DNA from: Salvia splendens
Lineage: Eukaryota > Streptophyta > Magnoliopsida > Lamiales > Lamiaceae
Assembly (NCBI RefSeq): GCF_004379255.2
Contig: NC_056051.1
Location: forward strand, 8,148,062-8,212,061
Direction: 5' to 3'
DNA: 64,000 bases
Positions 52,788 to 63,563 of this stretch are shown one piece after another. The translations under genes were made by a program, and so were the position numbers. Each line of letters starts with the position of its first letter. Within the stretch, counting starts at the first letter, position 1. The notes under the pieces were generated by a model. It saw nothing but the letters and a program-made list of their open reading frames with translations. It had not been told where the DNA came from and did no database searches.

Positions 52788-53120
52788 TCAACATATTAAA
52801 AAACCCTTCAAATCATAATTCATCAAAAAGTCTTGAAAACCCGGTGTTTCAGGGACGATAAGGTCTGAATCGAGCCAAGCATTCGGCGTATCAGGGACGT
52901 ATAGCTCCGAATCGACCCAAGCATCAGGCGTATCTGGGACGATAAGCTCCGAATCGAGCTTACATTCCACATCTGGTGTTTCAACGGGCATAGATGCCTT
53001 AGAATCGGTTGAATCGAGCTTCAATTCCACCATCGGAGTTTCATCAACTACAGTGGACATCGAATCGGTCGAATTGAACCCATTGATGGGGGATAGGGTT
53101 TCAGAGGGTCCATACTCCAT
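52788..53120 (-). CDS. 110-aa acidic ORF inside the mariner-type element
   Basis: ATG 53120 (MEYGPSETLSPINGF) to a stop at 52788. Acidic, with an internal repeat of the type SDLIVPETPG, SELIVPDTPDAW and SELYVPDTPNAW (three copies of about 16 residues), preceded by two VELKLDST/VECKLDSE segments. No domain recognised. The upstream side has a GAGTGAGA/CT-rich tract as in many plant 5' leaders. It could be the N-terminus of a lost transposase, a captured host exon, or chance. Confidence 0.4.
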   Translation of the reverse strand: MEYGPSETLSPINGFNSTDSMSTVVDETPMVELKLDSTDSKASMPVETPDVECKLDSELIVPDTPDAWVDSELYVPDTPNAWLDSDLIVPETPGFQDFLMNYDLKGFLIC

Positions 53121-53216
53121 TTAGGGTAGAGTGAAGAAGAGGAGGAGGCGGCGATGGTGAGGAGGAAGAGGAGGCGGGTAGAACTAGGGTTTTTTCGAAT
53201 GGGGTGAGAGACCGAG

Positions 53217-53242
53217 CGAGAGAGAGAAAATGAGAGTGAGAT

Positions 53243-53274
<32 letters not shown>

Positions 53275-53296
53275 AGAGTGAGAGAGAGTGAGTGAA
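53217..53296 (-). repeat. GA/CT microsatellite (GAGTGA-type)
   Basis: Imperfect run of GAGAGT and GAGTGA units on the plus strand, directly upstream of the 110-aa ORF. Confidence 0.85.
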
Positions 53297-53531
53297 AAAA
53301 TTAGATTGGGGGGGGGTGTTTTTTAATGGCATATGGCGTAAATAATAGAGAAGGGGGAGGGTAATTAAAATGTCCATTTATGGTAAGTAGAACCGGGACT
53401 CCTATTGTCGGACGGACAAAAATGGAAAAACGGGACTTCTATTGCTGGACGGAGGGAGTAATATATTAAAGTTGGTCACAATAAAGCTAGAAATGAGCTA
53501 TGTGAAAAGACTAAGGGATTAATTAACTAGG

Positions 53532-54443
53532 TGTTAATTATTCCACATCGGGGATGATAAACTTCTTTGATGAAGTATTTAATCAGATGAATTATCATGT
53601 GTAATAATTATCATGGAATAAGAAGGGTGACAGAGCCCACACGCGCGCGCCGCCTCCCGCCCGTGACCCGTGCATCGCGCACCGGGTGCCGGGTGCCTTG
53701 GATCTTGGCAATTGGTCTTTGGGTGGTCTTTGGGCTGTTCTTTGGAGCTGGTCGTTGAGCGTGGTTCGAGCCCCGCTTGTTCTTTTTAGACCACCCCAAA
53801 CTCCACGCTATCCCCGATGGGTCCTGGTCCACGTCATGGTCCCGCTGGACCCCGACGCATGACGAGAGTTAAAAGGTCCCCGCTGGACCCCGACGCATAA
53901 CGGGAGACAAAGGTCCCCGATGGACCCCGACGGTCCATGTTGTATCCCGTCGTGTAGCATGTCCAGGTGCATCGTGTCTCTTCAGCTCCCACTGGCTAGT
54001 GCACCAGTCAATAACCCCCGACGGTTACAGTCAAGCCATCATGGCACACATAATGGCTGTTGACTCCATCAATGCCCCAGCGGGTGGACTTGGCCTATAA
54101 ATAGGCAGGCATCCATTGCATTCTACATAGAACATACACAAGCATTCTTGCATACACGCTCTTCCCGTCGAAGCTCTGCCCCGCCTTACTCCCGTTCGCC
54201 GGAGCTTTGCTGCTAGCGGTGCTGCTACTTCAGAGACGAAGCCGTTTCATCTTTGGGGACGACACGCCAAACCGAGAGCACTACCGGAGCGTATCTCATC
54301 TTGTGGATAGAGGACTCCTCGACTCGGCTTACCACTTTCCACAAGTTTTCTGTGTAATTTGTTCAGTTATTTTATGTGTAATTTTTCTTTATTTTCCGTG
54401 TAATTTTTCGTCCGGCAAGTTTGTATCTCATAATTTTCCAACA
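53532..54443 (+). repeat. LTR of a copia-like retrotransposon (5')
   Basis: Starts TGTTAATTATTCCACATCGG, a common plant LTR start, and ends TTTTCCAACA. TATA region GGCCTATAAATAGGC at about 54091. The part at 53810-53945 has three imperfect copies of a GGTCCCCGCTGGACCCCGACG block. A PBS was not identified, so the end is tentative. Confidence 0.6.
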
Positions 54444-55109
54444 ATCGCAAGACGAGATACTCTTGCCACTAAAGGAGTTTACACACACCAACTGAACTTA
54501 ATCAACACCTTTGTTTGGAGATGTTGACTGACCCGTCTACCGCCGCTGCCACCGTTCCACTATGTCCCCCGTTGTACCCGTCAACACGTCGCGGACATAA
54601 CGATGATTCCGACTCCTGGCTTCTCAACTTCTTCCTCAACAACCCCTTGGGTGTTTGACAACCCTTAGGGACGGTTATCGGATTCACCTCGAGTGGATCG
54701 GTCGGTTCCACTTTCAGTGGTTCCATTGGATCCTTAATTGGGTCGAGTGTCGGGGCTTTCAGGCACGACACGGGTGTTGGATCCTTCGGGGTCAACATGA
54801 GTGCTAGCTCCTTTAGGGGCAGCACGGGTGCTAGCTCCTCCGGGGTCGACACGGGTGCTGGATCCATCGGGGTCGGCACGGGTGCTGGATCTTTCGGGGT
54901 CGGCACAAATTCGGGGGCCTCCGTGCTCCATGCAACTATGGGGGGTACTGTGTCCCACCCAATTGTTAGCTCCTACGGGGGCAACAGACTTGGTCCCTTT
55001 CATGGGACAAACTCGGCACCAATGGTACCAAGGATGATGCCACCCGCAGAGAAGCCATCGAAGTTCACGGGAACGGATTTCAAGAGATAGCAACATAAAA
55101 TGTTGTTCT
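54444..55109 (+). pseudogene. Leader and start of a copia-like gag, cut by another insertion
   Basis: The reading frame around 54797-55080 is Gly/Ser/Thr-rich and ends with PPAEKPSKFTGTDFKR, which is typical of the start of copia/UBN2 gag. A TAG follows (55087-55089) and then KMLFL, after which coding similarity stops at 55109, exactly where a new LTR begins. So the gag is both nonsense-mutated and interrupted. Confidence 0.65.
54769..54903 (+). repeat. 27-bp minisatellite, five copies, in frame with gag
   Basis: Unit of the form CACGGGTGCTGGATCC-WTCGGGGTCGG. It encodes nine-residue repeats like TGAGSFGVG, and the 27-bp length keeps the frame. Confidence 0.85.
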
Positions 55110-56548
55110 TGTTAGGTTTAGTATACTGGAAAGCATATTTCGAGCGAGTTCGCACGAATAGAATCTTGCTTGTGTACGGAAAAACTCCACAATCCACTTT
55201 TGACCCGATTCAGTATCATTCGAGCAGTTTGCACGAATAGAATCAATATATTATTACATTGTGTTTGCTTGTGCGTTTATAAGATGTTTTTTGCTTAGTA
55301 GACTGGTCATGGGCTGTGCTCACTTTGAGGTACTACAGTCGGTTCTAAGCAATGCTTTGCAAAAGAAAAGAAGAATTTCACAACCTAGATAGGCTTTGGC
55401 TACCTATCGTGAAAGGTTGCAATGTCAGTCCGATTATTTCTAAACCTTATTGAAATAAGAGGACGTTGGTGTGGTATAGCACTGAATAGATCTAACAGCA
55501 AGACGAGTCTTTATGCTATCTACTGAAAGACGAGGTCTTGATAATTAATTTCTTAATCTACATACGTTAGCATTGAGCATACGACACTGAGTATCTACTA
55601 CTTTGACTTACCAAAGGTGCGGGTTTTTTGTCACCCAACGATCCAGGTATATTAGGTAGTGATGATCATTATCTAGCGGTGCTAGGATGGCTATTATGTT
55701 GAATCGCGCACGAGGTAGTCTCGTTTGATAATGTCCTCAAGAGGAGCTTGAACAAGATTTTATTATTCGGAAACTGGCTAGTTGGAGTTTTATTACTCTA
55801 TGAATAATAAATAAGTGTTTCTTGCTAAGTCTACTCTTGGAATTAAAAAGATGTTAATTAATTAAGTCCATAGCAGACTTTAATTAATTAATGAGCATTT
55901 ATATCTTAAGCACGGGAAATAAATAATAAACAAAATGGAAACCCAGAATACTTATAATTTCGGATTTGGACGGGGAGTTCAATATTACGTCTGTAGTGGC
56001 TGCTCGTAATATTCCAATATAAGCTTGTACTAAATTGTGGGTTCAATTTAATTAGTAAAAAGCTAATTGGGGTAGCCCATATCCAAAACCTTCCATAGAT
56101 ACCTGACTGGGCTCAATATGAACTATTATAAATAGGAGAATAAAAGAGACAGAAACACAATTTTATTTGATGAAAATTTCGTCCCTCACATATACAACGT
56201 AGGGGCCGATAATTTCTCAGCTCTCCTCCGTGAGTTTTTCAGCTCCTCCTCTGTGAGAAAGTTCTGTCTTCTTTATTCGAGTCCCAGTGTTTCGATAAGA
56301 TCAGCCCACCCTGATGTCAGAATACAGTTCGGGACACCAGTCAGAAGATCCGTGGTCTAGTATTGAAGATCATCGTGGAGAAGGCGCGAGCAATCGACGA
56401 TTCTTTGGAGAATCAAATCGGTAACTCTAAACTGTAGAATTCATGTTTAGGATTTATATTCTATGAGCATGAATTATTTGCGTTCTAGCATGCAATTCTG
56501 TATTAACATGTGAATAGATTAATCCCGTAATCGGTCAAATAGATCCCA
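55110..56548 (+). repeat. LTR-like start of a second copia-type element (nested)
   Basis: TGTTAGGTTTAGTATACTGG begins exactly at the gag break. It has a TATA box (CTATTATAAATAGGAG, about 56125), repeated GCACGAATAGAATC near 55154 and 55230, and a leader-like region. The right end of the LTR is not certain; no matching second LTR lies in the window. Confidence 0.5.
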
Positions 56549-58554
56549 CGTCTGATTTATTTGTTTTGTACAAGTCTTCCGCTATGATTATGTGGATTAA
56601 TTTCATGTTATGTGAATTGCTTGAATGCATGATTTTCTTTGTTGAGTGGTTGTTATTTTTTTTTTTGAATAATATGCATGACGTATGAACGAAGAATCCG
56701 ATAGTTACGTGAACATGCGTATTGTGCATTTTGAAAAATTTCGGAGAATTAGTTCATCCTTTGTAATCATTACATGGAATTATTTCATTACATGGAATTA
56801 TCTATTTTATGTGGATTATCTGTCTTATCTGCTTATGTGATAATTATGCAAAAACCATATAAAATATCTAAGCGATAATTACAACAAGTGCGTTGTATAT
56901 TGTCTCCATCAATTGGTCTGCAATTTATGAAGCTTTTTTTCTAATATTATCGCCACCTGCTCTGTGGGGAAAATAATCCTAAGAAATAGCGAGTTTATGA
57001 GGGTGGACTTCTCGAAAATAAATAGTATGAACTAGAATGTGGTTTCCAATATCATCGTCACCTGCTCTGTGGGGACAATAATACTAAGAAACTGCGAGAT
57101 TCAGAAGTTCACACAGAATTTATGAGATAACTTGATCTTGTTAGCAGCACATAAGCATTGTTATGGGAGTGAGTTGTAGAAATGAGACTTTGTAATGCTA
57201 AATTCGGTGGTCTTGCTTAGGCAACATTAGGCGGTAAAGCCACTCTGTGGTCTCTGGACTATTCGTCGGTGTTGTGACCAGTAAAATTGTAAGATTTTAA
57301 TGCGTATTGACCTCCTCTGGAGGATACAAAATTTTAATTTTACAATTGCAAGATACATACTTGTTTTGTGGTTATTTGCGATTATGTATTGAGCATAAGT
57401 ATGTGATAATAAGTTTATTTGCCAAATCTTCATTATGTCATTCAATATCTTGTCTGCGATCCTTAAAGAAATAAACTCAAATGCCGAAAGTATGTAGACT
57501 AGAAATGAAAAAGGATAAGATTCTCATCGCTAAAACTTGGAGTTTATACTCAATGATTCATGTCCTCCATTTCCTCGACATAATTCCACGAAGGTTGTTC
57601 GAGAATGCTTTTTGCATGTACTTGACAAGTTCTTTAAGGAATAAGGTCAATCTATTTTCTTTTAAGTAGCACGACAAGTCTTGGTTAGTGACGATGAAAG
57701 ATGGATATCAATAGAATCTGTCAAGATGATTCGATTGGAATATCCTAAAGGGACAGAATATTTTGAGGAATCTTTTGATCACTCAAATAGTTTCTGACTC
57801 AAGTCATCGCCTGAAGTAATAAGAAATGACTAAAAGAAGGTTTAACCGAAAAGTAAAAAACCTTCAAAATATTAGTCGTTATATTACTGTTAGAGGAAAG
57901 TAACATGATAGATGACGAATTCATGAAGGCTGCATTTTTCCTAAGTCCTAGTTCATTTGAACAAAAGACTAGATATGGAAATGGGAGAGCCTGAATTGTC
58001 ATCAAAGTTTGTTTAAAGCGAGTGAAGATGCTTTGTAAGTTGGATTGACACCCTTTAAAGAAAGACAATGACTTACATGACAATGCAACTTCTAAGTAAG
58101 AGATCTTAATCCAGTTAGGTTCTTGTTGCAGTGGGAGCTATCAATGCTCAATTATTGTTTTATGGTTGATGTTTAAGGCATCATAGTATTGAAACAATAT
58201 AAGTGCAACAAGATTGAGTATGAAACAACACATCAACTTCTTAAACAATTAATGATAAAGTATTTATGGCTCTTAGTCTTAAAAGCCAAGAAAATACTTA
58301 GCTATTGTTCAAACTGATCTAGACTATCAAGAATTTAACAATTAGTTTGTTAAATAGATTGAAAGTCGAGAATGTCTGTTTGATGCACTATGAGTTAGAA
58401 TTCTGTGATTCAGAATAGTTATACAAGTGCGACATAGAAAGACTAGCAAGTCTTAATGGTTTAGACCATAAGAAGACAAACAATGGGTTATGATCAGTAG
58501 TGGGAGTCTAATCTCCATTGACGAATCTAAGCATTCTTCTGAAGAATGTGATAG
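56549..58554 (+). other. Degenerate internal region of the second copia-type element, left part
   Basis: Noncoding and frame-broken. Near 57448 a reading like SAILKEINSNAE resembles the start of copia gag and is at once interrupted by stops. Two copies of a repeat occur (56941-56993 and 57045-57099, each with CACCTGCTCTGTGGGG). No RT or integrase motif was found, so this is either a large non-autonomous derivative or heavily decayed. Confidence 0.45.
56941..57099 (+). repeat. Two-copy repeat with CACCTGCTCTGTGGGG
   Basis: About 54-bp copies beginning at 56941 and 57045, separated by unrelated sequence, with roughly 85% identity by eye. Confidence 0.75.
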
Positions 58555-59858
58555 TGTAACGCCCGTACTTTTTAAGTACTAATTAAAATATGTCGTGAAG
58601 TAATGACTTGTTTTATTTAAATAATGAAGTTTTCTAGGAGACATGTTTGAAAGTCTCGTTGAAGTAATGAAGTTGATGTTGCTATGCTTGGCATGATTGA
58701 ATGACATGGTGGAGATGGGTTTTATAGTACTTGGCGCGTTTAAGTCAAGGATCGGTTGAGGAATTAATATTTGGAATAGCACCAAATATTAATTGTTGCG
58801 TTGGGCGATTTTAATCTTTGTTGGAAACAGGACGACCAAATTAATTAAGGTTTTCCGTGAACTTTAATTAATAGAAAGGAATGCGAGAATGTAAATTATA
58901 TACACTTAAGCTTCTCAAATAAAATTTAAGTCCAAATGTTTTTATAAAAATGGCTTTGGGCCATGACAAATCGAAAAAAGTCCAACAAATAAAATTATAC
59001 AAATTTGGGCTCTGCAACTAAATGAGCCCAAACAATTAATTAAAGTTGTGGGAGATGTTTTTGAGCCCAATCCTTCCCTCTTCCATACTGCACGGTTGTT
59101 TCTACAGATTTACATAAATCTGCTCCCATTCCAGCGTGAGATTTCTGCAGGGAAATGCTTCAGCTTCTACTTCACTCCTTGAGCCGTTACCTGCAAATAA
59201 AACACCCAATTAAATCCTAATCATGAGGATTTAACCACAATTTAAGTTCAGCCAATCTCAATTAGTCCTCCTGATTCCAATCTACAAATTTTAAGCAAAT
59301 TGAGAGGAAGAAAGGAGCTACGTTCTGTGACGGAGGAAGGGCGAATCAGCGGGCAGCGACGGACAGCAGCCGCTGCGATCTGACTGAGGGAAAAAGTAAG
59401 GAGCGCGGGTTGCCGGTGATGAAGACCGAGCAGCGACGACGCTATCGGCATACAGTAACAACAGTGTTGTGAGGAAGGCAGCGAAGGAAATAGAAGCGGC
59501 GAAGGCGCTGCAATTTGGAACGTGGACGGGGGGGACAGAGGATGTTGAGCATTTGGACAAAGTCAATATTCAATAAATGTTCCGGTTGCTATTGTGTCTT
59601 CATACATAGTAGCAGCTAACTCTCAAATGCTTCCGCTACGCCAAGTTTTAAAACTCTTATGTTTCTTTAGTATGTTGGACTATTTTCATATAAACTTTGT
59701 TGCTTCGTGCTTTTCAGACTATGATTTGGTAATAAAGTTTCATCTTTTGATCTATATGTCGTACCCCTTGATTGATTCCCCTTTCTTCCCCGGTTCTAAA
59801 TTCCTCCATTAGTCGCGACCCACCGTACTTTCTATCCTTAGGAAGTGCGGTCATGACA
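58555..59858 (+). repeat. 5' LTR of the miniature element
   Basis: About 97% identical by eye to 60124-61426. Its last 280 bp resemble the end of the Tekay LTR (GGACGGAGGATGTTGAGC, then the GTTCCGGTT and CTTCATACATAGTAG blocks). Confidence 0.93.
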
Positions 59859-59861
59859 GAA

Positions 59862-60123
59862 TGGTATCAGAACAACTTTTCCTTCCGCTCTGGACCGAGA
59901 GTCTCTTATTCAATCTAGTCTAGACTCGTTTTGCTAGACTAAAAGAGTATTCATTGAAGGCTCAACATTCCGTCTCGCCGCGCTCAACAAAAGAGAAGGT
60001 AAAATGTTTTGAAATGAGGAATGTTTATGCAATTGATGTTGGACGTGATAATGAATGGAGTATGATTGATAATATTATGAGATGAGAAAATTTCGGGACG
60101 AAATTTCTGTTAAGGTGGATAGA
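59862..60123 (+). other. PBS, leader and PPT of the miniature element
   Basis: TGGTATCAGAACA (PBS; diverges from the Tekay PBS after TGGTATCAGA) and a CTTCCGCTCTGGACCGAGAG leader shared with the Tekay element. At about 60000 the two leaders part, and at about 60088 similarity to the Tekay 3' end resumes. The polypurine tract AAGGTGGATAGA is at 60112-60123. Confidence 0.88.
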
Positions 60124-61426
60124 TGTAACGCCCGTACTTTTTAAGTACTAACTAAAATATGTCGTGAAGTAATGACGTGTTTTATTTAAATAATGAAGTT
60201 TTCTAGGAGATATGTTTGAAAGTCTCGTTGAAGTAATGACGTTGATGTTGCTATGCTTGGCATGATTGAATGAGATGGTGGATATGGGTTTTATAGTACT
60301 TGGCCCGTTTAAGTCAAGGATCGGTTGAGGAATTAATATTTGGAACAACACCAAATATTAATTGTTGCGTTGGGCGATTTTAATCTTTGTTGGAAACGGG
60401 ACGACGAAATTAATTAAGGTTTTCCGTGAACTTTAATTAATAGAAAGGAATGCGAGAATGTAAAGTATATACACTTAAGCTTCTCAAATAAAATTTAAGT
60501 CCAAATGTTTTTATAAAAATGGCTTTGGGCCATGACAAATCGAAAAAAGTTCAACAAATAAAATTATACAAATTTGGGCTCTACAACTAAATGAGCCCAA
60601 ACAATTAATTAAAGTTGTGGGAGATGTTTTTGAGCCCAATCCTTCCCTCTTCCATACTGCACGGTTGTTTCTACAGATTTACATAAATCTGCTCCCATTC
60701 CAGCGTGAGATTTCTGCAGAGAAATGCTTCAGCTTCTACTTCACTCCTTGAGCCGTTACCTGCAAATAAAACACCCAATTAAATCCTAATCATGAGGATT
60801 TAACCACAATTTAAGTGCAGCCAATCTCAATTAGTCCTCCTGATTCCAATCTACAAATTCCAAGCAAATTGAGAGGAAGAAAGGAGCCGCGTTCTGCGAT
60901 GGAGGAAGGGCGAATCAGCGGCCAGCGACGGACAGCAGCCGCTGCGATCTGACTGAGGGAAAAAGTAAGGAGCACGGGTTGCCGGCGATGAAGACCGAGC
61001 AGTGACGACGCTATCGGCATACAGTAACAACAGTGGTGTGAGGAAGACAGCGAAGGAGATAGAAGCGGCGACGGCGCTGCAATTTGGAGCGTGGACGGGG
61101 GGACGGAGGATGTTGAGCATTTGGACAAAGTCAGTATTCAATAAATGTTCCGGTTGCTATTGTGTCTTCATACATAGTAGTAGCTAACTCTCAAATGCTT
61201 CCGCTACGCCAAGTTTTAAAACTCTTATGTTTCTTTAGTCTGTTGGACTATTTTCATATAAACTTTGTTGCTTCGTGCTTTTCAGACTATGATTTGGTAA
61301 TAAAGTTTCATCTTTTGATCTATATGTCGTACCCCTTGATTGATTCCCCTTTCTTCCCCGCTTCTAAATTCCCCCATTAGTCGCGACCCACCGTACTTTC
61401 TATCCTTAGGAAGTGCGGTCATGACA
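60124..61426 (+). repeat. 3' LTR of the miniature element
   Basis: Direct repeat of the 5' LTR. More differences separate this pair than the Tekay pair, so the insertion is older. Confidence 0.93.
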
Positions 61427-62068
61427 GATACTTATGTAAGAAGGAATCGAAGTCTTTCTAAGACAAGTTTGATTAAGTGATGAGTTTTACTCATGAAAAT
61501 CTTATCATTGATGGGATAAACGTTAGATACAACGAAATACACATTAAAGAAATTACCAAAATCAGTACCTTCTACAAAACACGAGTTGTGGAGTAGAACG
61601 ACTTTAGTCTGGCACATCTCAAGGTGTAATGTTGTTCCAACACATGTTGAAAGGTATCCAAGTAATTGGTGTTGAGTACTGATGTTTTAAGGTTGTCCCA
61701 AATGATGTAAGATTATAAGTTCTGTAATCTTCAAAGATAGAACTCTTGTTTGAAGATCAAGAGAGGAACTAAAAGCCTAACAGCGTGATAACTCTCAGGA
61801 CAAAGAGAGATATCGAATTTTCCACATTACCAAAGAGTCATACCATTAGAAACTTTTGCGCTAATAAAATTAACTTCAACACCTAAGATTGTATGAACCA
61901 TGTCGTAGTGGGAGCGTTCATTGGAACATAACAAGTTCATGGGTCTAAGAGTGTCGCAAGACTCGGTCTTAGATTAACTTGAACATAATCCCTTTAACTA
62001 CAATGTAGAATTGGGTCATTTGGATATTCGTCCTTGAAAAGGTGATAGATTCCTGAAGAGAGGATTTT
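61427..62068 (+). other. Degenerate internal region of the second copia-type element, right part
   Basis: Same character as 57100-58554 (AT-rich, frame-broken, a GTAGTGGGAGCG motif echoing GTAGTGGGAGTC near 58497), so the mini-element seems to have landed inside it. No gene recognised. Confidence 0.45.
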
Positions 62069-63563
62069 TGCACGTGTGTCGTGTGCACGTGTTCCCCCTT
62101 TCAACAAGATTTATAATTTTCCCACTAATGCAACAAATATTACGAAGTATAAGCGGCAAGAGCGGGGTCGAACCACTAAGACTAGGGACTTAATCGAGAT
62201 TGTTTCTACGACACATTCAGAAAAGTGATCGGCTGTTGCCACGCAACGAGAGAGACCTGGGAAATTAAACCTAATCTAATCTATCTACTGGGTCCAGAGA
62301 ATGGAAATTGCTTGAAATATAAATGCATGCATGATTCGAAACTGAATTTAACTTTGGAACATTCACCGAATTTCCTGGGTCAAGCAAATAAGTTTCCTAA
62401 AACAGCCAGACAACAGATTGTAAGAAAAGCAGCAGAACAGATTTCCCTAAATAGCCTGACAGAAACTGTAAAAGCAAAGCAGATCTGATTCTCTAACCAA
62501 ATTCCCACTTCATCTTTTTCATGTAACTAAGCTAAAACAGAGTGAAAACAGAGCATTGAACACCATTGACGAAATAAAACAGAGCATGCTTCAAAACCTC
62601 TCGTAAACACAAAATTCAAGCTAGAACTAACAAATCTACTCTCCTGGGTCAAGCGGAAAACAGAATAAACACAGATATACCTTGCATGCATCACCTAAAC
62701 TAACAGATCTCAGAAATCGAGCACGAGAACAACTTGATCTCAACCTCTAAACTACTAGAAATCATGTAAACATCATGGATCTAAACATCTAAGCCATCAA
62801 TTGCGAAAAACATCCAAGAAACATAAGTAAAAACATCATCAGCATGTAAGTAAACACCAAAGCTTAATAAAAACAGAAATAAGTCGAGATCCAAAGGTGG
62901 AGTCGTCAATTCCTCCGATGAAACTCGAGATCTTACTACATCGTCTCAAAAACGGTAAAGCAAGCAAGGATCCAACGTCGGAGGCGTCAATTCCACCGTC
63001 GAAACCATTGAACTAAGCTAAGAAATCAGCAACCAAACTAAACTAAGCTAAGAGAACAGTGGCGTTAAGCGCCTATGAGAGTTTCCTACCTAAACTACGA
63101 GAACGGCAGCGTTAAGCGCTACCGAGAGCTCCCTACCTAAACTACCATAGCGTTAAGCGCCCCCTTTCTTCATTCATGTTGGTCCCTTTATATAGGGAGG
63201 CTTCAAGCTCGAATCCCTAGGGTATGCTCTTCATGATTTGACGTTTGTATCCTTAAAATATGTTCTTTTAAATCTGCTCCTGTCTTCACCTTTTCTTCTC
63301 CATTTTCCCCACCCCGGGTAATTTGTGTGCGTTCCTAGGTCCGGCAAATTTTTCACGCACCTGCTCTCCTGATAATTCTCCTTGACCTAGTGGATTTTTG
63401 ATACTTTTTACTCCTTTTCTGTTCATTTTGCATCTGCTCGGTCAATTTGCAGCATCTACTTGTCCCAGCCAATATCTGCACACTTAATCTCAAATTTGCG
63501 CATTATCTCCCTAAAAAGGCATGTAATATCACAAAAAACCAATGCATGAAACGAGCCTTATCA
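62069..63563 (-). repeat. LTR of a second Athila-type element, reverse orientation
   Basis: On the minus strand it starts TGATAAGG directly after a PPT-like GTGTGAGCAGTT and ends ...GTGTGCA. The length (about 1,495 bp) and the CCTCCCTATATAAAGGG TATA region (about 63190) parallel the nested Athila-like LTR, though overall sequence differs. The outer end at 62069 is inferred from the TG/CA rule and length only. Confidence 0.7.
63060..63165 (-). repeat. Triple repeat with GCGTTAAGCGC palindrome downstream of the LTR TATA box
   Basis: Three copies of about 48 bp, each with AGCGTTAAGCGC(T/C) and CCTACCTAAACTAC, centred at about 63068, 63114 and 63156. On the minus strand they begin about 30 nt after the TATA box, so they should lie in the RNA leader. 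Confidence 0.8.

Larger units (their letters stand above)
52495..53458. mobile_element. Mariner/Stowaway-type element, 964 bp, carrying an ORF
   Basis: Ends CTCCCTCCGTCCATTAATTG and the inverse with GCTGGACGGAGGGAG, bordered by TA at 52493-52494 and 53459-53460. It is much longer than the 250-bp MITEs elsewhere in this window. The interior has a second inverse copy of the terminal repeat near 53395-53420 (GGGACTCCTATTGTCGGACGG), a CT/GA microsatellite, and a 110-codon minus-strand ORF. No transposase domain is visible. Confidence 0.8.
58555..61426 (+). mobile_element. Miniature LTR retrotransposon without coding sequence (Tekay-related ends)
   Basis: LTRs 58555-59858 (1,304 bp) and 60124-61426 (1,303 bp), starting TGTAACGCCCGTAC and ending GTCATGACA. 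The internal region is only about 265 bp: PBS TGGTATCAGA at 59862, a leader closely matching that of the Tekay element at 42355-42470, and the TTCGGGACGAAATTTCTGTT block and PPT identical in kind to 48294-48329. Flanks GATAG/GATAC suggest a 5-bp duplication with one change. All gag-pol is missing. It would need proteins from a Tekay relative to move. Confidence 0.92.

Noticed and set aside
53611..53832. 73-codon minus-strand frame near the copia-like LTR
   Set aside because: Lies inside an LTR-like sequence with GC-rich repeats, and no domain was recognised.
57481..57669. 62-codon ORF as a separate gene
   Set aside because: Lies in a decayed retrotransposon interior directly after gag-like remnants; no domain and no leader.
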